A stretch of DNA of 42,178 nucleotides from Clostridia bacterium (GCA_017436135.1 JAFSDQ010000013.1:1-42178), one strand, 5' to 3'. Positions 23,303 through 32,050 are shown, counted from the first letter of the stretch. A program made the numbers and translations. The notes: generated by a model from the sequence alone, not told the origin.

Positions 23303-26300
23303 TTATTCATCCTTTCGGTTGCCGCATATACCGCCGAAGATACAGTATCTGCAGGCATCATAATTCTTGTCAATATATGGCTCTGCCGCTACATTTCCAT
23401 TGTAAATTCCCATGGCAGCCTCTCTGATTTTATTGTTTGCAAGGTTGATACGGCGGTTCAGCTCTGACTCTCCTATAAGAGCGGCTCTGCCGCTGGGGGT
23501 AAATACCTCTCCGTTCTCTCCCCCCCGGCTGTACCCCGAAACAACTTCTGCATCATCATTGAGCCAGCCTCCAAGAAGAATTCCCTTGTTTGACGCTTTT
23601 TCTATCTCCGCATCAGTTACTCCCTTGAGCTTGGACTCCTCCACAATGGGGTCAGTCATCTGCATATACAGCATAGCCGCAGGACTTGCATTCATTCTTC
23701 TGCAAATAATATCAGAGTAAAGCAGGGGCTGAATATTCACACCTGCCTCCGCAAGCCTTTCGTCAAGGGTTTTTTCAGAGGATTTATAGTCTATTACACT
23801 GATATAGGTTTTACCGTTAATTTGTGCAACATCCGCCCTGTCAATAATTCCTCTCAAGGAGGCAATGGTGTTATCCTGATTATCCTTTATGGCAAGGGCG
23901 GGGATTTCCCCCTGATTTTTTATCTCTATCTCAAAGCCCATGGGTCTGAAAAGGCTTGAGCGATAAAACTTTACAACCTCCCATGCTGTGCGGGCGGCAA
24001 TTCCTTGCATGCGGGTAACAACATATTTGTAGTAAGAGGAGCTTTCATAAAGGAGCTCTGTGCTGCCTGTTGCCTCTGCCTTGACTATGTCATAAACATC
24101 CCTGTAGCAGCTCTCCTTTGTTATTTCTGTGTAGTCACAATTACTGTCTTTTAGCCTTGTAAAATACTTACAAAGGGCTTCATGCTGAATGCTTCCTGTG
24201 CTTCGCGGCTCTATTCCCGCCTTTTCTCTCTCCTCTGCAAGCAAGCCGTAGCTCATAAAGTAAGAGAAAGCACAGGCATTATATTTTTCAAGCTTTGATG
24301 CACTAATCATAATGGTTTTTCCGTAGATTGCCTCTACCGCCCCCTTGGATATTTTCGTGGGCTCTTTTGAGGTCATGGTTTCTGTTATATACTCAAGGCG
24401 TTTTTTGTAGTCAGGATGGTTAATAAAATAGTTATAAAGCTCCATAGTGCCCGAAGTTAATCGGTCAATGCTTCCATCTGCCTTTGCAAGATATGTGCAA
24501 AGGACCTCAAAGGCAGCAGCTCTTCCCTCTCCTCCCTTTAGTATATCTCCGTCGGTGTCGGGGTTTTGTACAGTTATCTTTGGAAAAATTCTTGAGGTAA
24601 TGGTTTTTATTACAGGTGATGGCTCAAGAGGCTTTCCGCTGTTGCTGCTTTGAGGATAAAAGAGATAAAGCTTCTCTCTTGCCGCTGTGAGCACAGAATA
24701 AATAAGCAGCTGTTCTTCTTTTTGTTTTGTTTCTGCCCCGGGGGCAAGCTGTATTCCCATTTTAAGCAATTCCTGACGCTCTGCATCAGAGAGTATTCCC
24801 TCTGTTGTGTGGCTTAAGGGGAAAACCCCCTCGGTCATACCAAGAACAATAACTACAGGGGTGTTACTGCTCCTGAACTTATCTATCTGGCTGAATATAA
24901 CACTTCCCTGATTTTGTGGGGTCATACCAATAGTTATGCCCGAGCAAGAGCTTCTGAAAAGCTCTGCAAAGTCTTTCCAGGTTATGTTTTCTTCATCCAT
25001 AAGGGTCATAATCTGGGATAAAACCGAAACAATACTATTCCACACCTGTCTGTATTCCTCGGCAAGATATTTGTTGCCCGCCTCTTCAAAGCTATCGCGA
25101 AGACTTTTTATTTCCTCCAACAGTTGAAGCTCTTCAAAGGTCTTAAGAATTGCACGGCAAATATCTCCTGCGGTTTTGCGGCCCTCTATACGGCGGCTCA
25201 AGCTCTCTGTAAAGCGTGTTATCTTTCCTTTGGCGGAATTTATAACCTCCATATCATAGCCCAAGGGACAATAGCTCCATTCCTCCTCTGCCCACATAGC
25301 GTGGGAGGGATTAACTGCAAGAAGATAGTTCTCAAACATATCAGTTTCAAGGTCCGACAGGTTGCACAGGCCTGTTTTTGCAATGCTCATAACTCTCTCA
25401 TAGGAATATCCAAAGGACAAAATATCAAGAGCAGAGCTTATATAAATTGTCAGAGCCTTTGTCAGGATGCTTCGTCTTGTGTCAAGAAAAACATCAATGC
25501 CTCTGCTTTCAAAAATTCCGGGCATAATACGGTTATAATCAGCGGTATTTCGTGCAAGAACAAGAAAATCCGAAAACCGTCTGTTTTCTGTACGGCAAAG
25601 TTTAAGTATCAGGTCTGCCGCAGCCTCTACCTCCCGATATTGGTTAAGGGTCTCCACAATATGAACACTTTCAGGGGGCATACTTTGAGGCTTGGGACGG
25701 GAAGCAAAATAATTTTCAGCTAAATAATTTATTTCAGGATTGCCCGCAGAGCCTGTGGCTTTTATAGGGTCATTGGAAAAAGCACCGCTATTTTCGGCGG
25801 TTTCAAAAAGCTTTCTGCAGGTTGCCCCAATAGGTGAAAACAGGGGCGAGGGCTTATCGGTGCTGTCACAACACATAACGGCACAAACATCGGCTATTTT
25901 CATAATCTCCCCAAGTGCCCTGTATTCCACAGGGGTAAAGGAGCGGAAATGCATTATAAAAAGCTCGCCTCTTAAAAAGTCACATTCCGAAAGCTTTGGA
26001 ATAATAAGGGATAAGTTGTCCTCTGCATCGGCTAAATGGGCTTCTAAAAAATCCTCAAAGGTTTTATATATAACCGAAATGTCCCGAAGCTTTTCCGCCA
26101 AATCGGGATTTTGGGAGTTCTCCGCCACAGAAGACAGCATATCTCCTGAAATCCCATAGCGCTTAAACTCCGACACCAAATCAACAATTGTTGCAGAAAA
26201 TCCCTTTCTTTTAAAGTTTGACCCAAGGGAGCCAAGCTTGCCCCGAAGAACACGGATAGTTCTTGCCGCAATTATTTCCTTGCCTGCCCCGTCAATATAT

Positions 26301-26542
26301 TTCATTCTCAAAGGACCGCAATAACCAAGTACAAGATTGCACAGCCTTGAAAAGGTGATGACTTTTATGTGTGCCTGTGCAGAGATGCCAAAACGCTTAA
26401 GTATATCCTTTTCGGTGGACATAGAAAATTGTTCGGGCACTAAAATCCAGGTGGTGGCATTTGCCTCCGCCCTCTGTTTTATTCTGTTATACGCCAGCTC
26501 ATCTCTGTTTGAGCTGTCTTGCCCGTATATAATGTTCAGCAT
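23303..26542 (-). CDS. addB: ATP-dependent nuclease subunit B (AddB/RexB)
   Basis: The 1079-residue protein has the AddB layout. It has an N-terminal helicase-like region (VPEQFSM and ITFSRL), a middle with IVLGMTEGVFPL, and a C-terminal nuclease with VIDYKS and the iron-sulfur Cys ligands, one at EKYNACAFSYFMSYGL and three in CRYCIFGGIC at the end. It partners AddA for double-strand break repair. The usual N-terminal Walker A (GxxGSGKT) is replaced by GQDSSNRDE, so ATP binding there is unlikely, as in streptococcal RexB. The ATG at 26542 follows GGCGGTGA. No addA lies next to it; rdgB follows instead. Confidence 0.9.
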   Translation of the reverse strand: MLNIIYGQDSSNRDELAYNRIKQRAEANATTWILVPEQFSMSTEKDILKRFGISAQAHIKVITFSRLCNLVLGYCGPLRMKYIDGAGKEIIAARTIRVLRGKLGSLGSNFKRKGFSATIVDLVSEFKRYGISGDMLSSVAENSQNPDLAEKLRDISVIYKTFEDFLEAHLADAEDNLSLIIPKLSECDFLRGELFIMHFRSFTPVEYRALGEIMKIADVCAVMCCDSTDKPSPLFSPIGATCRKLFETAENSGAFSNDPIKATGSAGNPEINYLAENYFASRPKPQSMPPESVHIVETLNQYREVEAAADLILKLCRTENRRFSDFLVLARNTADYNRIMPGIFESRGIDVFLDTRRSILTKALTIYISSALDILSFGYSYERVMSIAKTGLCNLSDLETDMFENYLLAVNPSHAMWAEEEWSYCPLGYDMEVINSAKGKITRFTESLSRRIEGRKTAGDICRAILKTFEELQLLEEIKSLRDSFEEAGNKYLAEEYRQVWNSIVSVLSQIMTLMDEENITWKDFAELFRSSCSGITIGMTPQNQGSVIFSQIDKFRSSNTPVVIVLGMTEGVFPLSHTTEGILSDAERQELLKMGIQLAPGAETKQKEEQLLIYSVLTAAREKLYLFYPQSSNSGKPLEPSPVIKTITSRIFPKITVQNPDTDGDILKGGEGRAAAFEVLCTYLAKADGSIDRLTSGTMELYNYFINHPDYKKRLEYITETMTSKEPTKISKGAVEAIYGKTIMISASKLEKYNACAFSYFMSYGLLAEEREKAGIEPRSTGSIQHEALCKYFTRLKDSNCDYTEITKESCYRDVYDIVKAEATGSTELLYESSSYYKYVVTRMQGIAARTAWEVVKFYRSSLFRPMGFEIEIKNQGEIPALAIKDNQDNTIASLRGIIDRADVAQINGKTYISVIDYKSSEKTLDERLAEAGVNIQPLLYSDIICRRMNASPAAMLYMQMTDPIVEESKLKGVTDAEIEKASNKGILLGGWLNDDAEVVSGYSRGGENGEVFTPSGRAALIGESELNRRINLANNKIREAAMGIYNGNVAAEPYIDKNYDACRYCIFGGICGNRKDE

Positions 26543-26585
26543 TTTGTCACCGCCTTTTTTATATCTCAATGTTTATCTCTTTCAT

Positions 26586-26645
26586 CTGTAGGGAATGACC
26601 TATGTGTCATTCCGCGGAACGCCTCATCCGTCACCTTCCCCTTGA
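26586..26645. repeat. short palindromic repeat between phd-doc and addB
   Basis: The segment GGAATGACCTATGTGTCATT followed by CCGCGGAACG is the reverse complement of 22688-22713 with one or two changes. It occupies the addB leader. Confidence 0.65.
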
Positions 26646-26670
26646 GAGGAGGCTTTTTGTCCCTTGTATA

Positions 26671-27054
26671 TCAAAACTTACTTTTGAATTTTTTTATCCA
26701 ATTTAAAATATCATCATATTTCATATCCCCCGATGCAACAGACAAACCAACATTTACAACATCTGCGTTGGTGCAATTCATTTTTATACCCTCTGCTTCC
26801 AAAAATGTCAGCATAACATACACGCCTATTCTCTTGTTGCCATCCACAAAAGCATGATTGGATATTAAAGAAAAGCCAAGACTTGCTGCTTTTTCTTCTT
26901 TTGTTTTATAAAGCTCTTCGCCGCCAAATGTAGCATACGCATTATTAAGAGCACTTTCTAAAAGTCCAACATCTCTGATGCCGATACCCCCGCCCGTTTC
27001 TTCTGCTATTAACTGATGTAAAAGTAAAACCTTTTCTTTACTTAACTTAATCAT
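26671..27054 (-). CDS. doc: Doc-type Fic-family toxin
   Basis: The 127-residue protein has the Doc/Fic active-site motif HAFVDGNKRIG (about residues 66-76), an early GGIGIRDVGLLESAL region and total length like phage P1 Doc. Doc inactivates elongation factor Tu by phosphorylation, and the Asn-Lys-Arg version of the motif is the kinase-type rather than AMP-transferase form. Its start overlaps the antitoxin stop as ATGA, a standard toxin-antitoxin arrangement. Confidence 0.92.
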   Translation of the reverse strand: MIKLSKEKVLLLHQLIAEETGGGIGIRDVGLLESALNNAYATFGGEELYKTKEEKAASLGFSLISNHAFVDGNKRIGVYVMLTFLEAEGIKMNCTNADVVNVGLSVASGDMKYDDILNWIKKFKSKF

Positions 27055-27293
27055 TTGGCCAACTCCTCAAACGCAGGTTTAAATCTTTGCATAATTCTTT
27101 TTGCTGCAACGTCAATCTTTTCATCGTCCGTAATATCAAAATAAAAGCCTGAATCAATATCTATCAGCAAAAATTTTGGCTTGTTATTTTTGAATATAAC
27201 TGCCTGACCATTGTTTTCCGCCACTTTTGCTACCTTTGAAAAATTCTGATTTGCTTCTGTCATAGTTGTAATTGTGTCGGTATTTATATTCAT
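27051..27293 (-). CDS. phd: Phd/YefM-type antitoxin
   Basis: The 80-residue protein begins MNINTDTITTMTEANQNFSKVAKVAENNGQ, the DNA-binding half of Phd/YefM antitoxins, continues with KNNKPKFLLIDID, and ends in an acidic/basic helix expected to wrap the toxin. It should neutralise Doc and repress the operon through the palindrome just upstream. GGAGGAAG precedes the ATG. Confidence 0.92.
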   Translation of the reverse strand: MNINTDTITTMTEANQNFSKVAKVAENNGQAVIFKNNKPKFLLIDIDSGFYFDITDDEKIDVAAKRIMQRFKPAFEELAK

Positions 27294-27323
27294 AGCTTCC
27301 TCCTATTATTTATACAATAAATA

Positions 27324-27367
27324 TATCCTACAATTTATATTATATACAAATTGCAGGATATTGTCAA
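27324..27367 (-). promoter_or_regulatory. phd-doc promoter and operator palindrome
   Basis: On the minus strand a perfect TTGACA (27362-27367) and TATAAT (27339-27344) are 17 bases apart. Across them lies an inverted repeat, TATCCTACAATTT (27324-27336) and AAATTGCAGGATA (27348-27360), matching in 12 of 13 positions with an 11-base spacer. This is the expected autoregulatory site for the antitoxin-toxin complex. Confidence 0.78.
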
Positions 27368-27372
27368 CTTAT

Positions 27373-28293
27373 TTATTTCAAACCAACAATGCTTCTTGCG
27401 GTATACTCGTCGGTAATCAATGTGTCAATCATTTGTGTACGCAGAGCGCCAATGATTGCCTCCGTCTTGTCTTTTCCGCTTGCAACAGCAATGGTTTGCT
27501 TGGCATTTTTTAAGTTATCCCGTTCTGCACACAAAGTATTCTCATACAATTCTACAATATTTCCGTTTTCATCAAAAAAATGTGTAGAAATGTCCCCGAT
27601 TGCAGATGCACATTTCTTGTTATATCCAAAGACCCTGCCAAAGGTTTGAATGATTTCTCTGCTTCCTATTCCCACAATTGCAACATCAATATCATTCCAT
27701 AAATCACGGAGACTTTTATAGTAAGAGGTTTTTTTAAAAAGCTCACAATCGCCGATACTGTCCGGGCGATAAGGAAACCATGCATATTTTACTCTTGCGC
27801 CAATTTTATCCGCAAAACTCCTTGCCAGTTCATTTGACAAAAAATAGGACTGTTCCTGGTCTGTTGCGCCAAAAAGAGGAAAAACAATATTGTTTGCAGT
27901 GTTGATATCACTAAATTCGTAAATTAGTTTCTGAATAGTTCTCCCCCAAGAAATCGCAATTTTCTGATTGCCTTTTTCTATAATAGATTGGATGTAGCTT
28001 GCAGCTTTTTTTACAGTCATTATCCGGCAAAGTTCTTCATCGGCACTGCTCGCCCCGCATATAACCGCATTACTAATGTTAAACTTGTCACAAATTTTTT
28101 GTTCCAGTTCTTTGCAATCAATTTCAGGATTGTGGATTTTGATTTCCACTATTTTTTCTTTTACTGCATCATTTAGTAATTTAGAAACAGTTTGACGAGA
28201 TAAATTCATCATTTTTGCAATTTCGCTCTGGGTGTGTTTTTTTTCGTAATATAATATTGCTGCTTCCTGCATCTGCTTTTTCTGATACTCCAT
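27373..28293 (-). CDS. SorC-family sugar-phosphate-responsive regulator
   Basis: The 306-residue protein has an N-terminal helix-turn-helix (HTQSEIAKMMNLSRQTVSKLLNDAVKE, given here only as family evidence at about residues 19-45) and the SorC sugar-binding domain with ISWGRTIQKLI, VFPLFGA and DVAIVGIGS. The domain senses phosphorylated sugars and modulates tetramer binding to DNA. ATG 28293 with AAAGGTG six bases before it is preferred to a GTG nine bases earlier. It is divergent from the aldolase gene and shares an operator region with it. Confidence 0.92.
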   Translation of the reverse strand: MEYQKKQMQEAAILYYEKKHTQSEIAKMMNLSRQTVSKLLNDAVKEKIVEIKIHNPEIDCKELEQKICDKFNISNAVICGASSADEELCRIMTVKKAASYIQSIIEKGNQKIAISWGRTIQKLIYEFSDINTANNIVFPLFGATDQEQSYFLSNELARSFADKIGARVKYAWFPYRPDSIGDCELFKKTSYYKSLRDLWNDIDVAIVGIGSREIIQTFGRVFGYNKKCASAIGDISTHFFDENGNIVELYENTLCAERDNLKNAKQTIAVASGKDKTEAIIGALRTQMIDTLITDEYTARSIVGLK

Positions 28294-28325
28294 AATAATC
28301 ACCTTTGCACGAGTTTCGTGAGGTT

Positions 28326-28355
28326 ATTATACCATATAAACAGCTTTCATGTCAA
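28326..28355 (-). promoter_or_regulatory. sorC-family regulator promoter
   Basis: On the minus strand TTGACA (28350-28355) and TATAAT (28326-28331) are 18 bases apart. The -35 box touches the end of the palindromic operator. Confidence 0.75.
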
Positions 28356-28388
28356 TTTTTAACATTTGTATTTGACAAATGTTAAAAA
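28356..28388. promoter_or_regulatory. perfect palindromic operator for the SorC-type regulator
   Basis: TTTTTAACATTTG (28356-28368) and CAAATGTTAAAAA (28376-28388) are exact reverse complements with a seven-base spacer. The right half overlaps the -35 box of the aldolase promoter and the left half abuts the regulator's own -35 box. Confidence 0.85.
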
Positions 28389-28400
28389 TGGTGATATAAT
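28372..28400 (+). promoter_or_regulatory. aldolase/dehydrogenase operon promoter
   Basis: A perfect consensus: TTGACA at 28372-28377, 17 bases, TATAAT at 28395-28400. Its -35 is embedded in the operator, so strong repression in the absence of inducer is expected. Confidence 0.85.
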
Positions 28401-28431
28401 TTATACCAATCTAAACAAAGGAGCAATAGAT

Positions 28432-29301
28432 ATGTTAGTTACAATGAAAGAAATGCTTGCAGATGCAAAGAAAAATCATTATGCAATTCCTGCATTTGAT
28501 GTAAGCAACTACGAAATGATGAAAGCTATTTTAGAGACCTGTGAAGAGGAAAAATCCCCTGCTCTTCTTATGACTCTCGGAGTAGACACCCAGGGAAGAA
28601 ACCTTCAGCTTCTTTCCTCTATGGTAAGAGGAGCTGCAAAATACTTTAAAATTCCCATATGTCTTCACATGGACCATGCTACCGATATCGACTTTATAAA
28701 GTATGGTTGCGACAACGGCTACAGTTCTGTTATGTACGACGGGTCGGTACTTCCCTTTGACGAAAACGCAAAGAATACCGCTATAGTTACTGAATATGCT
28801 CACAAAAAAGGTATTACCGTTGAAGCAGAACTTGGTCATGTAGGCAACGCAAGCGTCGGAAGTATAAGCGAAACAGGAACAGACACCGATCCGGGCGAGA
28901 GTCTTACCGTTCCTGATGAAGTTACAAAGTTTGTGGAAATTACAGATGTTGATGCCCTTGCAGTAGCCATTGGTACTTCTCATGGTGTATATCAGAAAAC
29001 CCCTGAATTAAGAATTGACAGACTTGATGATATAACCGCTGTGTGTGACAGACCTCTTGTGCTTCACGGCGGAAGCGGAACCCCCGATAATCAGATGCAA
29101 AACGCAATTCACCACGGAATTACAAAAATAAATATTTATTCTGATGTGCTTTTTGCTCTTAATCAGGGGCTTAAAAACTATTTAAACACCATGACAAATC
29201 CCTCAACATGGCCTTTCCTGGTATATGAAGATGCTATGAAGATGATGAAGGAAGTTGTGAGGGAAAAAATCAGAACATTTGGCAGCGCAGGAAGGATATA
29301 A
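28432..29301 (+). CDS. class II ketose-bisphosphate aldolase (fructose/tagatose-bisphosphate type)
   Basis: The 289-residue protein has class II FBP-aldolase motifs: LHMDHATD with zinc and catalytic residues (about 81-88), VEAELGHVGN, and the LHGGSGTPD and ITKINIYSD phosphate-binding loops. It splits a ketose-1,6-bisphosphate into DHAP and an aldehyde 3-phosphate. Control by a SorC regulator and pairing with a sorbose-1-phosphate-reductase-like enzyme argue for a peripheral sugar route rather than glycolysis. The ATG at 28432 has AAAGGAG nine bases before it and lies 32 bases from the -10 box. An in-frame upstream start would precede transcription. Confidence 0.92.
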   Translation: MLVTMKEMLADAKKNHYAIPAFDVSNYEMMKAILETCEEEKSPALLMTLGVDTQGRNLQLLSSMVRGAAKYFKIPICLHMDHATDIDFIKYGCDNGYSSVMYDGSVLPFDENAKNTAIVTEYAHKKGITVEAELGHVGNASVGSISETGTDTDPGESLTVPDEVTKFVEITDVDALAVAIGTSHGVYQKTPELRIDRLDDITAVCDRPLVLHGGSGTPDNQMQNAIHHGITKINIYSDVLFALNQGLKNYLNTMTNPSTWPFLVYEDAMKMMKEVVREKIRTFGSAGRI

Positions 29302-29319
29302 GGTGACAGAAGTCACCCT
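29302..29319. other. small hairpin resembling MITE ends
   Basis: Right at the aldolase stop, GGTGACagaaGTCACCcTA reads like the left terminal repeat of the element at 15957 (GGTGACAGAAG) fused to its right end (TCACCCTA). It is too short to decide between an internally deleted copy and a coincidental stem-loop. Confidence 0.35.
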
Positions 29320-29432
29320 AAATGCTCGGAAATGCACATGAACGAAATAATCTCTTATCATTCCTTACTCTGCGGATAAGAGAAAATTCATTACTATTTA
29401 TGCCGACGCAGAGCGGCGGAATGGAGATTATT

Positions 29433-30671
29433 ATGAAAACAAGAGCAGCACGTCTTTATGGAGCAAAGGATGTAAGACTTGAGGAATTTGAGCTTCGTCC
29501 TATAACATCAGGAGAAATTCTCATTAAGATTATTTCTGACAGTGTATGTATGTCAACGCATAAAACCATTCTTCAGGGAGAAAATCACTTAAGAGTTCCT
29601 GAAAATATAACAGAACATCCGATTATTCTTGGTCACGAATTTTGTGCAGAAGTAATTGAAGTTGGGGATAAATGGAAAGATAAATTCTCAATTGGAGACA
29701 AGGTTGCAATGCCTCCGGTGCTTTCGTATCTTGGGGGATATGAAACGGTAGGATATAGTTTTGAGGATATTGGCGGTGTTTCTACATACTCTATTGTTTA
29801 TGAGCATATCCTGGATAACAATTTCTTAATAAAATTAAACAGCGATTCATATTTTAACGGTTCTCTTATTGAACCTGCATCTTGCGTTATAAGAGGATAC
29901 AAAGCAAGCTTGCATCTTGACGAAAACTACAATCCTGTTTCCGGCATAAAGCCGGGGGGAAAGGTTGCCATTCTTGCCGGATGCGGTCCCATGGGACTCG
30001 TTGCCATTGATATTGCACTTCATGGGAACGTCAAACCGTCTGTGGTAGTGGTAACAGACATTGACAAGAACAAGCTGGAGCGAGCAGCATCTATCTTTAA
30101 CCCCGAAAAAGCCGCTGAAGACGGAATTAAGCTTGTATTTACCAATACCTCTGACAAAGAGGAGCTAATGGCTCTTTCCGGCGGAACAGGTTTTGATGAT
30201 GTCTTTGTATATGCGCCTGTTCCTGCAGTTGTTGAACTTGGTGACGCTGTTTTAGGCTTTGATGGTTCTCTTAACTTCTTTGCGGGACCCCTTGATAAGA
30301 ATTTCAGTGCAAACTTTAATTTCTACAATGTTCACTATGCTCAACATCATGTAAGCGGAACAAGCGGAAGCACTCCGGAGGATATGAGAGATATCGTAAA
30401 GCTTATCGGCGAAAGCCGTCTTGACCCATCTGTTATGATAACTCATATCGGCGGCATTGATGCCGCAATTGACACAACAGTAAATCTTCCAAACATTCCC
30501 GGAGGGAAAAAACTGATTTATACACATATTGAGCTTCCTCTTACCGCAATTTCTGACTTTGAAAAGCTTGGCGAAACAGACGAAAGATTTAAAGCTCTTG
30601 ATAAAATTGTAAAAACAAATAACGGACTGTGGTGTACAGAAGCAGAGAAATATTTATTGCAAAATTTCTAA
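29433..30671 (+). CDS. zinc-binding dehydrogenase resembling L-sorbose-1-phosphate reductase
   Basis: The 412-residue medium-chain dehydrogenase has GHEF (catalytic zinc region), IEPASCVIRGYKA, and a Rossmann motif AGCGPMGLVAIDIA with a following Asp pair VVTDID suggesting NAD preference. Its length and the unusual SVCMSTHK region in place of the standard Cys-Gly-Thr-Asp zinc loop recall SorE, L-sorbose-1-phosphate reductase, which yields glucitol-6-phosphate. Start ATG 29433 follows GGAGATTATT. The longer reading to 29322 covers non-conserved sequence. With the aldolase and SorC regulator it forms a sugar-phosphate module lacking its transporter here. Confidence 0.8.
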   Translation: MKTRAARLYGAKDVRLEEFELRPITSGEILIKIISDSVCMSTHKTILQGENHLRVPENITEHPIILGHEFCAEVIEVGDKWKDKFSIGDKVAMPPVLSYLGGYETVGYSFEDIGGVSTYSIVYEHILDNNFLIKLNSDSYFNGSLIEPASCVIRGYKASLHLDENYNPVSGIKPGGKVAILAGCGPMGLVAIDIALHGNVKPSVVVVTDIDKNKLERAASIFNPEKAAEDGIKLVFTNTSDKEELMALSGGTGFDDVFVYAPVPAVVELGDAVLGFDGSLNFFAGPLDKNFSANFNFYNVHYAQHHVSGTSGSTPEDMRDIVKLIGESRLDPSVMITHIGGIDAAIDTTVNLPNIPGGKKLIYTHIELPLTAISDFEKLGETDERFKALDKIVKTNNGLWCTEAEKYLLQNF

Positions 30672-30679
30672 ATACTACA

Positions 30680-30708
30680 AAAAAACCTCGGAAAACCCGA
30701 GGTTTTTT
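30680..30708. terminator. bidirectional terminator
   Basis: AAAAAACCTCGG pairs with CCGAGGTTTTTT around an AAAAC-type loop. A on one side and T on the other allow it to end transcription from both strands. Confidence 0.88.
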
Positions 30709-30783
30709 TAAATTTCTGCATTTTTAATTATCGTTTTCATTGAGGTTCGTCGGAAACCGCTGTTCCCTGCAATTTCCGCTTTT

Positions 30784-31623
30784 TTATTTCAGACCCTCCA
30801 GCAATATTCCCTCTGCTTCTTTATAAATCTCCTCTGCCATGGAAAGGGGCAGGGGGTTTTCGCCCTTGCCTATTTCCACGGTAAAGCCGGGCTTTTTGAA
30901 CTTCTTTATAAACCAATCCTTATATCCTCCATAGGAAGATATTCCCGATGCCTGTTCCCGACGGTAAACACTCACCTTTTCGAATCTGCTCAAGTATTCC
31001 TCTGTACCCTTTGGAACAACTCCGCAAAAGTCATAGTATATAACCTGACCCTGGCTGTGAAGAGCCATTACCATATCAAACTTATTCTGCCTTGTAAAGT
31101 TTGCCACCGCCTTTGCTTCAGGCTCTGATTCGGGGAACTCGCCCCCATACCTTGTAGGTCCCGGCTCTGTTATTCCATAGCTCTCTTCAAGTGCCTTTGA
31201 AAGATGCCACATGGCATCAAAGTTATGGTTTATATCAACCCCTCTTGCATTTGCCTGCCAGGACTTCCCTGTTGCAGCAATTTCTATTCCGTCGGGATTT
31301 ACCATAGGCACAATATAAAGGGTAACTCCTTTTAATATGTCCCCGTACCTTTCTTCCACAAGCCCTGACACAAACTCAAAAAGCACCTTTGCTGTCAGGT
31401 GCTCCATTCCGTGATATGCTCCGCTGTAAAATATCCGTCTTGTGCCGTTTCCCAGCTTGATTGCAAAAATCGGTTTTCCCTGTACGCTTCTGCCTATGGA
31501 AAATATGGGAATATCTTTGTTTTTTTCCTTTAATGCTTTTATATCTGCCGTAAAATCCTCATAAGTATACATACTTTCGTTTTGCAAAAGAAAAACCTTC
31601 CCTTCGTGGATAAAAATCTTCAT
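30784..31623 (-). CDS. M14-family zinc carboxypeptidase
   Basis: The 279-residue protein carries the M14 zinc motif HGMEH (His and Glu, about residues 70-73), the third ligand His in ALHSQGQ and the catalytic Glu in FTVEIGKGENPLPL near 254. An N-terminal stretch without signal peptide precedes the domain, so the enzyme looks cytoplasmic. Relatives cleave gamma-D-glutamyl-diaminopimelate bonds of peptidoglycan peptides, so a role in muropeptide recycling is plausible but unproven. There is no clear ribosome site before ATG 31623. Confidence 0.85.
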   Translation of the reverse strand: MKIFIHEGKVFLLQNESMYTYEDFTADIKALKEKNKDIPIFSIGRSVQGKPIFAIKLGNGTRRIFYSGAYHGMEHLTAKVLFEFVSGLVEERYGDILKGVTLYIVPMVNPDGIEIAATGKSWQANARGVDINHNFDAMWHLSKALEESYGITEPGPTRYGGEFPESEPEAKAVANFTRQNKFDMVMALHSQGQVIYYDFCGVVPKGTEEYLSRFEKVSVYRREQASGISSYGGYKDWFIKKFKKPGFTVEIGKGENPLPLSMAEEIYKEAEGILLEGLK

Positions 31624-32050
31624 TATTTATATATATACAAAAATTTTATAAATATGTAAAAAGTCCGTCTTGCAGAGGCAATTGTTTGCCCACGGAAAAT
31701 ATGAATTTAGTTTTTGGGCAAAAAATTTTTTAAAAAAATTTTTTTGGTGAAAAACCAAAGATATTGCGAATGGAAAAATTTTCTCTCACAACATTTTGTG
31801 GATTGCGTTTTTTTGCCGGTTTTTTGGAGAAATTTTTGCAAATTTAGGTGTTGAATTCTTTAAAGTTTTCTGTTATTATAATTGTTACAGGAATATTACA
31901 CTTGATTTTTTTCAAGTGTTTTTTGTCGAATATATGCAAAAAGTTATTGTTTTTTGGCGATTGAACATCGTTTTTGCAAAGCCTGTTTTGATGTATCAAA
32001 ACACAGGCTTTTTTATGCGATACAGGAAGTTTTGTAGGAGGAAAAAAGAA
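31624..32050 (+). promoter_or_regulatory. dnaA leader: promoter and two terminator-like hairpins
   Basis: This 427-base AT-rich gap has a promoter-like pair TTGAAT (31851-31856) and TATTAT (31874-31879) 17 bases apart. Downstream are two hairpins with T tails: ACACTTGA/TCAAGTGT (31898-31919) and AAAGCCTG/CAGGCTTT with inner ATCAAAAC pairing (31978-32014). Then comes TAGGAGGAAAAAAGAA, the dnaA ribosome site. Only one degenerate DnaA-box-like site (TGTGGATTG, 31796-31804) is visible. Confidence 0.55.

Noticed and set aside
25124..25723. 199-residue open frame inside addB on the plus strand
   Set aside because: Fully contained in the antisense of an intact addB, without a ribosome site or motifs.
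29322..29432. Longer N-terminus of the sorbose-1-phosphate-reductase-like protein
   Set aside because: The added 37 residues have no family similarity, and a proper GGAG site sits just before ATG 29433.
31624..32050. Replication origin upstream of dnaA
   Set aside because: Only one degenerate DnaA-box-like sequence (TGTGGATTG) is visible and there is no cluster of TTATCCACA boxes, although the region is AT-rich. I do not call it an origin.
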